A DNA stretch of 64,000 nt from assembly GCA_036785325.1 (NCBI GenBank), contig JAXIVH010000024.1, forward strand, positions 1,571,628-1,635,627, in the 5' to 3' direction. The notes under the pieces were generated by a model. The model had not been told where the DNA came from, did no database searches, and worked only from the letters and a program-made list of their open reading frames with translations. The stretch is from Urophycis tenuis (lineage: Eukaryota; Chordata; Actinopteri; Gadiformes; Phycidae). Position 1 is the stretch's first letter, and each line of letters begins with the position of its first letter. The translations under genes and the position numbers were made by a program. Positions 21,400 through 31,865 of the stretch are shown here, in pieces.

Positions 21400-21558
21400 T
21401 ATATATGAGATCACAGTGCGAACCGTGGACCTAAATCTGAAGACCAAACCAGCTCTGGGTCTGAACCTCTCCTCTCTCTGGTTGACACCAGCTTGTGAGG
21501 TCTGTTTCTTCTGGGGGTCTTCAGAATCCTGCAGCCACCTCACAATAACATTCACGAG
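21400..21558 (+). promoter_or_regulatory. B1 putative promoter and 5' noncoding exon
   Basis: TATATATGA at 21400-21408 precedes a segment ending CATTCACGAG|GTAAGT (donor after 21558). The diverged right-edge copy keeps the same end, CATTCACCAAG|GTAAGA at 63288, which supports a real splice donor. Copies end at 37925 and 54307. A likely acceptor, TTGTTGCAAG, lies at 22431-22440, 24 bases before the B1 start. Confidence 0.5.
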
Positions 21559-21944
21559 GTAAGTGTCGGATGGACGTGATTCGATGAAGACAAATAGGAG
21601 TCATTTACATTTAAATGGGAATTAAACCAAGTGGTGGCTACAAAAACAAATTGGCTACAAAAACAAATTATTTCTGCTTTTTGTGCCCTCCATGTTTTAA
21701 ACAATACATGAAGGCAATGTTGATTACTGCAAATTAGTAAAGAAATATTGTTATTACTTTTGGGTCTGAATGCACATGGGCATGCTGAGGGTACACCAGG
21801 TGAGAAACACTGATCTAAAACACATTTTATTATGTAAGTTGAAATCCCAGGCGACAGGGACACAGCTTAAAGGTTCTTACTCTGCAGCAGTGTAGGCTGT
21901 AAGCACGGTAAGGTTTTTGAGCGGGCCTCGCTTTGTGAGGGTGG

Positions 21945-21990
21945 GCAGGGTGAGGGAGGGGTGAGGGAGGGGTGAGGGAGGGGTGAGGAG
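21945..21990. repeat. GTGAGGGAGGG minisatellite
   Basis: Three to four direct copies of an 11-base G-rich unit lie in the B1 5' intron. The same array occurs near 38310 and 54690. Confidence 0.75.
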
Positions 21991-22453
21991 CACAGTGGGG
22001 GTTTTTTTTCAAAATGTAGACAAGAGCTAATTTGAAATCTTAAATCTTGCACATTGTACCATAATATCATTTTAACTTTAAACAAATAGTTAATTCCTCG
22101 CTTTTCTCTGTCAAAATTATGTTGAGTGTCATTACATGTTGTAGGCCTATGTACAATAAACACAAGCTTGTGAGTCTGGTAGTGAGGCTAAGGGTTTGAT
22201 CACCACGAGTCAAAAAGTTAAAGTCCTGATGATGTTTATTTTACATAAAAATCATCAGGATGTTTACATGTTTTACATTCTGTAGATGAAAGGGTCGAAC
22301 TTTCACCATAACGCAGCTCCTCGTGCCTCGAAGTTTTCTTGACTGTTTCAAGTCAGGTATCTGTTTCAGGTTAGTATAATATTGATATGGCTATAACAGC
22401 GTGTGTGTTTGTGTCTGTGTGTATGTGTGTTGTTGCAAGTGTGTGGAACCGCC

Positions 22454-22480
22454 ATGCTGCGTGATGAATCTGTCATCTAA
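22454..22480 (+). promoter_or_regulatory. Upstream ORF overlapping the B1 start
   Basis: An ATG in strong context (ACCGCCATGC) lies 10 bases before the receptor ATG and in another frame. It encodes eight codons and stops at TAA inside the receptor coding sequence. The same arrangement is present at 38821 and 55203. It would be expected to reduce initiation at the receptor start if both are on the mRNA. Confidence 0.6.
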
Positions 22481-22726
22481 CAACATCACTGTGGAGACTG
22501 CATCGCGTTCTCGCGAAGCTCTCTACATTTCCGCAGCCAAGAATGTCATTGTGGTGGCGCTCTGCATCTCCATCAACTACATCAACAGCACCCTGGTTCA
22601 CACCTTCTCCAAACACCAGGTACCCTGGTCCACACCTTCTCCAACACTAGGTAACCTATGTCCAGACTTTCTCCAAACACCAGTTACCCTATGTCCACAT
22701 CTGCTCCAGTATGTATCATACAAATA

Positions 22727-22788
<62 letters not shown>

Positions 22789-23691
22789 GCCTATCAGAAG
22801 GCATCCTAGAGCAAGATGCCCTACCTGCTCTGTAATGATAGGAATCTGAATTCTGTGTAAGTCACTTTGGATAGATTATTAACAACATTGTGGGTTATGG
22901 TCCAGATCTTCAATATGAATCCTCGCTACATCCTCTTCATCCACCTCGTGCTGAACGACATGGTGCAGCTGACTGTCTCCGTGCTCCTCTTCGTCTTAAG
23001 CTACGTCTTCTTCACCATCAACATGTGTATCTGCTGCTCCCTTGTGAGCCTCGCTGCCCTCACCACCCAGAACACACCCCTTAACCTGGTGTGCATGGCG
23101 ATGGAGTGCTATGTGGCTGTGTGTCTGCCACTACGCCACGCTCAGCTCTGCACCCTCAGGAGGACCTATGCCCTGATCGGCCTCATCTGGTTGGTCAGCT
23201 CCACGTCCATCATCCCTGACATCCTGATCATACTCAGCACTGAACCCCTGGAGTACTTCTACTCACGAGTGTTCTGCGTGCGAGATACCGTCTTCCCCAA
23301 ACTCATTGAGAAGTACCACATGTACCATATTGTGTTCCTGGTGCTGGTGTGGCTCATCCTGGTCTACATCTATGTGAAGATCCTGGTAGCAGCTAAAGGG
23401 GCCAACGTTCACGCCAAGAAGGCCAGGGACACCATCCTGCTGCACGGCTTCCAGCTGCTGCTCTGCATGCTGACCTACATCGCTCCAGTGCTGAAGCGTA
23501 ATCTGTTGCTCTGGTTCCCCAGACATTATGCCAATGCGCTGTTTGTCTGTTACATTATCATCCAGATGTTTCCCAGGTTCCTCAGTCCCATTGTCTACGG
23601 CCTGCGAGACCAGACCTTCAGACGGTACCTGACGAGAAACCTGCTGTGTAGCGAGAGCAAAAGTGTCAAGCCTCAGCACTCCCTCAAATAG
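22464..23691 (+). CDS. Odorant receptor 131-2-like, gene B1 (two coding exons)
   Basis: Predicted odorant GPCR of 313 residues. Exon 1 is 22464-22619 (52 residues, N-glycosylation sites NLSSNNIT, TM1 about 27-48). Exon 2 is 22906-23691 (TM2-TM7). They join in phase 0, across an intron of 286 bases holding a TA microsatellite. ECY at 119-121 stands where DRY is usual, the loop cysteine is C176, and TM7 ends SPIVYGLRDQTFR at about 279-291. The start is the only in-frame ATG before TM1 and aligns with the third Met of A genes. The B1 protein is identical to B2. The nearest upstream features are module P and a probable noncoding exon. Confidence 0.88.
22728..22786. repeat. TA microsatellite in the B1 intron
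   Basis: About 57 bases of TA. The matching arrays are about 75 bases in B2 (39096-39171) and about 52 in B3 (55479-55530). It ends about 120 bases before the exon 2 acceptor. Confidence 0.95.
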
Positions 23692-25230
23692 GTCTTCAGA
23701 GCGTTGATGTGATTGGTTTCTGTTAAAATAAAAAAGATTGGTGGAGAAGTTGTGGTATTTTCTAGAAAAGGTTAAATTATTGAAAGATACCTTGATTTTG
23801 TTGTTTGTTAAAACATTAGAATTTACAATAATTCCTGTTTGAGGTTTACTGAGTTAACACAAAGGCTTGAGAAATTGATTGTTCACTTGACAAAGTGAAC
23901 AATCTGTAATGGATCAAGGGAAATTCACATTATATTAGTATGTTATATTGACAGACAGACAGACAGACAGACAGACGTACTTTATTGATCCCTGAGGGAA
24001 ATTGTCTTCGTGACAAAACTCCAGTAGAAAAAAAGAAAAAAAAAGAGGACACTACGTATAGTAGAGTGTTATATTGCACTCTGTTATGGCCGTTTCTGTT
24101 TAATTTATGTTAGAAGGCAAGTAGCATTTATTTATTACCTCACATTTACTCGTATACAATGAAATGGAAACAATGGAGCAATTTGGATACGCCCACCTGT
24201 GTGTGGCCACCGGGAGGTATGTTTAGGGCACGCCCCGGTGCGTTTTTTGTGAATGGAGTTTGGAAGCCAAATGCCGGGTGGCGTGTAGTATTTGATTTTT
24301 AAGATTTTTGACCAGACTTAGTTGTAAGGACTTAAGAAAAGTCCTTACAAGTATTTTCCATTTATCATGAATCAACAAGTCACAATAAATAAATTCATTA
24401 ACCTTTTTTGGAAACAACGTGTCGGAAGTGTGTGTAAAACAAAGAATCACAAGTCACGCTACCCACGGCCTTACTGGAACTACAAAGTATAAGTTGGAAT
24501 ACAAAGAAAGAAAAAGGCCGTTACACACTCTTTGTTGAGGCCATAATCCTCCACAGCAAATCCTGGAGATGAGATGAAATGAGAAAGAGAAGATCCAATT
24601 CCATAATACTACTATTTCTGGATTTGAAACTCTGTCATAATAATGGGATTTAACAATGAAGCGTATTTACAAACACACACACACACACTGATCTGACCCT
24701 TTTCTGAACCAACCAACTTAAAGTTAGCATAGGCAATTTGGTGAAACCAGCCAGAGTAAGACTCTGTGTATCCAACCAAATAAAATGGCCTACTCTACCT
24801 TTAATGTTAAACACTTCCATCAGCAGCTCCAGCTTGACAGTGATGAAATATTCCTTTAACATTGCAAACACCAAAACACTCTCAAACTGACATGCATTAC
24901 TTATATCCTAATTTCAACTTCTGTATTTTATCTTTTGCCTGACCTCACTATGTTCTACGCTGCAAAGTTTTCACTGTCTATATGATTGGATGTCAAAGAC
25001 ACCATGTCAAAGACAAATGGAACATTCACATTTCTGATAACTGCTTATCCTTTAGTCATAACATGCACTATCATCCCAAAGCCAACCCTGCACATTTGGA
25101 GCACAACCTATTTTAAGGTCCACTATGCAACTTTGGCCATTACTACATTTTTTTTTGGAGGGGGGGTCTTTATGACACTGTCGTAAACTGTAGTTGACGA
25201 CACCCCCTCTTCTACGCTAGCCATGAGCAT
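23692..25230 (+). other. B1 3' flank
   Basis: Begins with the B1 3' UTR; AATAAAAAAG at 23729 could serve as a polyadenylation signal. A perfect 12-bp inverted repeat with a 4-base loop lies at 23877-23904. A reversed LINE tail follows at 23950-24060. The remainder is AT-rich, without a recognisable gene, and is repeated 3' of B2 and B3. Confidence 0.55.
23950..24060 (-). mobile_element. Non-LTR retrotransposon 3' tail (reverse)
   Basis: On the minus strand it reads TTTCCCTCAGGGATCAATAA followed by AGTACG and a (GTCT)n tail, a standard fish LINE/SINE 3' end. Copies are at 40335-40445 and 56695-56805; the tetranucleotide count is higher in unit 3. Confidence 0.7.
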
Positions 25231-26771
25231 TTGTTTTCAAAGAAGCCGGCAACCGACGGGAACCACCTTCAGCTCAACACAGGTAAAACCAAGGAGCTGG
25301 TGGTGGACTTCAGACGCAGGAAGAGTCCCCCTTTACCGGTTTCCATAAAGGGGGAAGAGGTGGAGATGGTGGATACCTACAAGTTCCTTGGGGTGCACCT
25401 AAACAACAAACTGGACTGGTCTGACAATACCGAGGCCCTCTACAGGAAGGGACAGAGCAGGCTGTTCTTCCTGAGGAGGCTCAGATCCTTCAATGTGTGC
25501 ACTAGGCTGCTACGGATGTTCTACCAGTCGGTGGTAGCCAGTGTCACCTTCTTCGCCGTCGTGTGCTGGGGAGGAGGCATCGGGAGCGGTGGGGCCAGTA
25601 AGCTGAACAAGCTGGCGAGGAGGGCGAGCTCCGTGGTGGGGATGAAGCTGGACTGTGTGGAGGCGGTGACAGAGAGGAGGATGAGGGGAAAGCTGCAGGC
25701 GATCCTGGACAACCCCTCTCACCCTCTCTACGCCGAGCTGAGGCAACTCAGGACGTTCAGCCAGCACGTTCAGCCATAGGCTCACTCAGCCACGTGCTTC
25801 AAAGCGCTTGGGGGGCTCTTTCATCCCATCAGCTATCAGGCTCTACAATACCTCAACCACCCGCTCCCAACGTCTCGGAAGCGCCAGCACCACCAGATAA
25901 CGGATTTGTATACCACACCACACACCCCAGACTGTTTTTCTAGCCATTTTCATCTTATGTCTGTTCATCTCATTGATAACCACTGTCCATCTGTCATCTT
26001 TCATTGCATGCACCAGGCTGCTACGGATGGTCTACCAGCCTGCGGTGGCCTGTGTCACCTTCTTCACTGCCGTGTGCTGGGGAGGAAGCATTGGGAGCGG
26101 TGGTGCCAGGAAGCTGTACAAGCCAGGGAGGCGGCGAGCTCTGCAGTGGGGATGAAGCTGGACTGTGTGGAGGCGGCGACAGTGAGGAGGACGAGGGGAA
26201 AGCTGCTAGTGACCCGGAACTACCCTCTCAGCCTCACTATGCTGAACTGAAGCAACTGAAGCAACTCAGGAACAAGTTCAGCCACATGCTCACTCAGCCA
26301 AGTGCCTCAAAGTGCTTGGGCGCTCCCTCATCCCACCAACCATCAGGCTCAGGAAGCTCCAACACCACCAGACAAAAGACAAATGGAATGGACTGAACTT
26401 CACATTCACATACACCACACCACACACCTTGGACTGTGTCCTAGCCGTTGTTATTCCAGGTCTATTCATATGTTGTACCTGGAATACCTGTATAAATTTG
26501 CACATCTTGCACCTTGCACTTTCCGCATATTTGCACTATCTATCTACTTTGCATTTTTGCACCATAAACAGCTATCGAGGACACTTGTATGCATACAGGT
26601 TCTCATTCGTCACCGACCTGACTTAAGAGCTCGTATTTAATCTAATTTATTGTTTATTGTGTATTGACTTTAGCCAGGCTCTTACTGCACATCTATCCCC
26701 TGTACTGCTGGTCACTGTGAATTTCTCCTAAGGGGGATTAATAAAGGAATATCTTATCTTATCTTATCTTA
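25231..26771 (+). mobile_element. Non-LTR retrotransposon fragment (unit 1)
   Basis: A frame at 25231-25779 matches the C-terminal part of a LINE reverse transcriptase: LNTGKTKELVVDF, YKFLGVHLNNKLDW, GQSRLFFLRRLRSF and FYQSVV motifs in the usual order. The N-terminal catalytic half is missing. A second, partly duplicated copy of the last part of this frame lies at 25999-26270, out of frame and mutated. The element ends GGGGGATTAATAAAGGAATA and (TCTTA)n at 26771. Confidence 0.8.
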
Positions 26772-27256
26772 AATGCGTGGAGCCATGACCGAGGTAGGTG
26801 TTCAATTTGTTCATGAAGAGTAGATAAGGTTATTGATTTGTTTTATCTTTTGTTGAACAGAACGATCAGTGTAAAGCCTGGTTTATACTTCTGCGTAGGG
26901 ATCGCGTCGTGATCACGCAATGGCCACGCCGTTGCTCGGACGCCGTCATGAGCCCGTGATACTTCTGCGGAGGGATTGCGTTGGGTTTACGTCTCAAAAT
27001 GCATTTCACTGCCACACCGGTAGAGGGACCAGACCATTCTGGTCATTACATACGGATTACTAGCGAGTTAAAAAAAGTTTAGAGTAGAAATGAAGGCAAA
27101 AGTTTTATACGTTTTTTATCAACAGATATGACTATATGATACGATTGCTTTATATAATATACAGCTATGTAGTTGTAGTTGCAGCTATGTAGTAGTATTA
27201 TGGATTACTTTCTAAATGTCTTGATCTAACGTGACATAACCGTTCTAACTCGCTAG

Positions 27257-28971
27257 CCCTGTAAGACCCAGATATAGAAAAACGCAAAAAAAAAAAATTC
27301 AACCATTCAGATGTTGTTGTAGGAGGCCTTTGGGGGGGAAAATGGAGTGTTTTCAAAAAAATTATGTTTTAGTAAGTTTTTACGGAAATGTTGTAATATT
27401 GCAACGTTGGGCTTAATGGGGAGCAGAATCTCCTATTTCCACTCATTGTCTGAACAACAGTACAGAACTGAGGATTCATTTGCAGGGTTTTGCTTTTCCC
27501 AAACCAGCATATAGCATGAATAATAATCTTAGTCATGTTGTTATGAAGTGTGATTTATTCAAACAACAAGTACATTGACAGTTATTTACATTATTTACAT
27601 TATAAGTTGCAGTCAGTTGCAGTGATAGTCCCAGAAGCAGTTCTTTTCCTCTGAAAAGCAGAGGCGGACATCACATTTGCTGCATTGGATATTAGTATAC
27701 CCTTTACTGCAATGTCTGCAGCGTCCTCTTGTTGTCTTGCGTGGAAAGTGTCCAGTGAGGTCTCTGCGCACATCCAGAGAGGGATGTGTACATGTTTTTT
27801 TGGAGGAGGGACTGCTTGGACTCCCATCTACAAGGATGGTCTCTTTCCAACATCCAAAGGGCTCTTTGCTCTGCTTGGGCTCCTGTTGCCTGCAGATGGT
27901 CATCCTCTCTTTGGAGTTTTGGATGCTGTGCCCACCTGATTAGAAAAAAAAGAATAAATATATCAGTTCATATACATCTCAAATATGCATGAAGATACCA
28001 GTCAAATATATCACAAACAAGGTAAATAGCAGAAGTAGATAATTACCAGAATGAGAGAGGATGCAAGCTGTGCCTGGAACATTCTCATGTTATTGTAGAC
28101 TGTGATTATCATCCTAATAGGAATGCATGTAGCCCCCATCTTACAACCACACCTTACATTCCTGAACATTAGCACCTGTTCCAGAACAATGCCACAAGTC
28201 CACCAGGAGCATCCCCCACAACTGCTTTGACTATGAATTGATAGGAGCATTTTCATATCAATAGAGACTAACAAAGGCAAAACAAAGGGCACACATGCAC
28301 AAACAGAATTTATTTGGTAAAAAGTCCTGCATTCTGTGATAAGGAGAAAATATTGAGAGTGTAAGAGGTGGTTAAAAATCATTAAAAGTACATGAAAATG
28401 TTTAGATAAAGCAATATATATTTGAACTTTAGTTTCTTATACAATAAAATATGTAATCCAATATATGGCTATGGCTAGATTGTGTAAATCATGTGTTGTT
28501 TAAAGTTATATTGTACAAATTTTAATTGAAGTTCCTCTCAAGACATTCCTCTCAGAAACAGGGCTGTTTTGACTACCACTCTGACCCAACGTTGTAATAT
28601 TGCAACACTTATAAAACAAGCTCTAAATAAAATGTAGGGCATATTTTCCACAAACACTACCTATGTTCATGTTCTAGACACTGTAATAAACACAAAAAAA
28701 AATATTCAAAGCATTTTACTTACTTGAATCAGATTAATCCAGTCCACTAAATCGAAGGGATGTTGCTCGATCAAAAAATTGGAAGTTGTGTGACTTCTTG
28801 ACCCAACGGCGGGCGTTATATACAAATGTTGGATCCAATTGCATTGTGAGAACAAACAATAGGACCAAATGATCATGTAAATGTCATTTTAACCAAAAAA
28901 ATTTTTTTTTTTTTAGGTTTTTTGGGGATAACAAAAATTGTTGTAATTCTGCAACACTGGGTCTTACAGGG
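27257..28971 (-). mobile_element. piggyBac-like element, CTAG target duplication (unit 1)
   Basis: The 1715-bp element has perfect 15-bp terminal inverted repeats CCCTGTAAGACCCAG. It is flanked by CTAG (27253-27256, 28972-28975). Unit 3 has a single CTAG at 60006-60009 and no insertion. Internal copies of GTTGTAATATTGCAAC lie near both ends. The only recognisable coding is the transposase C-terminus on the minus strand. Confidence 0.8.
27613..27903 (-). pseudogene. piggyBac transposase C-terminal fragment
   Basis: The 96-codon frame ends in a Cys/His-rich domain: RCRHCSKGY, then IQCSKCDVRLC, then CFWDYHCN. This spacing matches the C-terminal zinc finger of piggyBac transposases, preceded by LTGHFPRKT, also typical. 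The catalytic DDD domain is absent; the rest of the element has no matching frame, so the element depended on a partner or is simply decayed. The same fragment is at 43998-44288. Confidence 0.75.
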
Positions 28972-29034
28972 CTAGTAATCCGTATGTAATGACCATTCTG
29001 ATCATTGCAAACGGACACACACACACACATATAG

Positions 29035-29071
<37 letters not shown>

Positions 29072-29364
29072 CACCAATCAGTCGAAGCATTTATCAAGGC
29101 TGTGTTTTGTACCGTGGCGGTGTTTACGAGTGGAAACCGGAAAAGCGATCTCCAGCTAATGTAGTTTGCGGACCAATCACAGCCAAAGCCAACGCGTTGG
29201 GACCGTTGGGACGGCGTCGCCTCGACGCGCGTCTAGGATTTTGGGAGGTGCACGTTGAGGACGTAAAGGGTCCGCAAAGGGTCCGCAAAGGGTCCGCCGT
29301 GGGTCCGCCGTCCCAACGCGTCGCGTCGACGCGGAAGTATTAACGAAGCATAACTAGGCCTTAA

Positions 29365-30335
29365 TAGTGTTGGCCAACATAATACAAAACAATAGCATGA
29401 ACAATTTGTGTAGCAATCGTACATTTATGTATCTGCTCAAGTATGTGTAGTAATCTAAGTTGTAATTTATTCAAAAAAGGTAGGCCTTTTTAGGTCTTTA
29501 TGACACTGTCGTAAACTGTAGTTGATGACACCCCCACTTCTACGCCAGCAAAAAAAGGCCTACCAAAAAAGGTAGGCCTTTTTACATCAGGTCATTGTAT
29601 GATATTGCAGGAATCAACTTCAACCGCATCGTCCGACTTCACACCTGAAGTTATAGACACAAAACCTTGGGGGGGGGGGATTACCTGTGGATTACCTTTG
29701 GATGTACACACCACCCCTTTTTTATATAACAGATGTTTGCACCACCTTTGTTTCAGTTGCTCAATAATAAAGACTTATTTTGGATATTGAAAAAAATGCA
29801 AATGATAGTGCTTCATTGTTTGTTTTTTGCCTAACGGCTATTGTGTAGCATCATCTTGAGGGTTCTCTTGATTAAAGTTTCCTTGTGACACTATCCACAC
29901 GTTCCGATGTGGGTGGTGGCTTTACTGGGGCAAGCAGGCAGAGCCGTCTTGGGTCATCAGGCCTCATAATGATCTTGCGAGGAAGGCCTGTTCCACTTCT
30001 CAGCCTCCTGGAGACGATAGCCGTCTGGATGTTGGAGATGTAGGAGTACAGTTTTTCGCTCCTTTACTGTACGTACACTCCAGGTCTTTGACCTTTTGTT
30101 GTACGTTTGTACCTGGTGACAGGACGAGCCATTAGCATTGATCATTTTCCCAACGCTTACAAACAAAAGTAAGGTGTTCTCTTTACACAAGTAAAAACAT
30201 AACAACTACACCTTGTGTCCTTCCTGATTACATGCTGGCTGATGTTGGTTATGCTTGTTGTAATCTATTGCCGGCAAGCAGGGTCTGTGTTTTGTACACA
30301 AATGGTGTAGACGACATGCGCTAAGCCGCATACAT
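29365..30335 (+). other. Right end of unit 1 without a gene
   Basis: Contains the repeat TTTATGACACTGTCGTAAAC (also at about 25170), an inverted repeat of AAAAAGGCCTACC at 29552-29583, a poly-G run, and AT-rich sequence up to the tandem junction. No supported gene. Confidence 0.5.
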
Positions 30336-31091
30336 CGCCGCCTGTACCAAGCGTAGAGCGTAGCATAGCCGTGATACACAACTCAGCTCAAGAATACACA
30401 ATGAAGAGGTGGGTCTGTCTCTGCAACAACCTGATTTTATAAAAAAAATAGTAGGACATCCAGCGTAGGCTACGGCTACATCCAGGGTGAGTGAGGCTAC
30501 AAATGTGAACATCCACAGTTGAAAATGTGTGTTTTTCCAAGTTTGTGCTATTCCTCGCCCGTCCATTGCTTATGTGGATGGCCGTAGCGTGAATTCAGCT
30601 TTTTAAAATTACTAAAAAAAACATCAAAATCAAGTATGCACACTATCGTGCCATGCTCTAACCATATCCAAAATTTTAGGTCGATCTGACAAATAGTTGC
30701 GATATGCGAACCACAGACACACAGACACAGTGACAGACATTTCTTGCTTTATAGATAGATGCCTTTTTTCAAGGTTACACAAGGCCATAGTGATTGCACT
30801 TGGTTCCACACAAATATGGTTATAGTCATACAATACAGATAATACATCTTAATAATACCGACAATACAAACACGATTAGAGTGACGTGCAGAACACATTC
30901 AGCCTGAGAGAAATCTTTCCATGCAGAATTCTGTTTCTTTTTCCCTGACATCGTTATTAAGCCTTTTGGTCAGGCAGACTGCTGTGAACCGGTCATGACA
31001 TTTGTTGTGTTGGGTCACCCTTCAGGCTGGTAGAAGCACAACCTCTGACCATGAAATCTTTTCCCCATCCTTTTCCGCCCTGTGCTCTCAG

Positions 31092-31865
31092 ATCTTCAAC
31101 ACCAATCCCCGCTACATCCTTTTTATCTACATGGTCATCAATGACACAGTCCAGCTGATCCTCACCATCCTCCTCTTCCTCCTCAGCTACACCCTCTATC
31201 GCATCAACGTGTCCCTGTGCTGCTTAATCATGCTGCTGGCTCTCTTCACCACCGAAAACGCACCTCTCTACCTCTCCTGCATGGCGCTGGAGTGTTACGT
31301 GGCAGTGTGTTTCCCGCTGCAGCACGCCCGCATCTGCACCGTGCGGAGAACTTACCTCTCCATCGGCCTGATCTGGGCCACCAGCACAGTCTCCGTCCTC
31401 CCGGACCTGTTTTCCGCCCTGGCCCTCGAGCCCATAGCATTCTTCAGCACCAAGGTCTTCTGTGTAAGGAAGACGGTCTTCCGCAACCACCACATCCTCC
31501 TGAAGAGGAACGTCTCCTACGTGCTGTTGCTGGTGGTCATCTGGCTGACCCTGCTCTACACGTACTTCCGCATCCTGTTCACTGCCCGGGCCGCCAGCAC
31601 GGATGCCAAGAAGGCCCGGAACACCATCCTGCTGCACGGGTTCCAGCTGTTGATGTGCATGATGGTATACACGGATCCTTTGCTGAAAGCGCTTCTGAAC
31701 TACTGGTTCCCCAACAGTTTGACAGACACTTTGTTTGCGTGCTACATCATTATCAACATTTTGCCCCGCTCCATCAGTCCCATGTTGTATGGCCTCCGAG
31801 ACAAGACCTTCAGGATGTACCTGAAGAAACACCTAATTTGCAGATTGACGTTGAAACCCTTATAA
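31092..31865 (+). pseudogene. Odorant receptor A3, exon 2 only
   Basis: This is a complete open exon 2 (257 codons plus stop) with the acceptor CTCTCAG and a protein identical to A2 exon 2. No A-type exon 1 exists upstream: the duplication starts at 30336 inside the intronic Helitron copy, so exon 1, TM1 and the promoter were left behind. A reading from an ATG or other start at about 31002 would give a receptor without TM1. It would be functional only if another exon 1 is spliced to it. Introns in this family are phase 0, so B1 exon 1 is a formal candidate. Confidence 0.75.

Larger units (their letters stand above)
26875..29361. mobile_element. Harbinger-like MITE interrupted by a piggyBac-like element (unit 1)
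   Basis: The inverted ends, AGCCTGGTTTATACTTCTGCG and the complement of AGGCCTAGTTATGCTTCGTT, are imperfect. They are flanked by TAA (26872-26874, 29362-29364). Without the inner insertion it is about 770 bp and noncoding. It holds an inner inverted repeat around CATTACATACGGATTACTAG, and CG-rich ends with repeated GGGTCCGC motifs. Confidence 0.7.
18248..30335 (+). repeat. Triplicated segment, unit 1 (12.1 kb)
   Basis: First of three direct tandem units. It contains A2 exon 2, B1, the non-LTR fragment and the Harbinger-like element with the piggyBac-like insertion. It lacks pseudogene C, which units 2 and 3 have. Its right end joins unit 2 at GCCGCATACAT|CGCCGCCTG. Confidence 0.9.

Noticed and set aside
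29230..29335. Short spaced repeats (GGGTCCGC) as a CRISPR-like or regulatory array
   Set aside because: They are few, direct and adjacent, within the CG-rich end of a Harbinger-like element in a vertebrate genome.
31002..31091. Alternative start of A3 in the intron (MLCWVTLQAG...)
   Set aside because: This is intron sequence before the conserved CTCTCAG acceptor, read through because it happens to be open; the equivalent part is clearly intronic in A2. It would not supply TM1.
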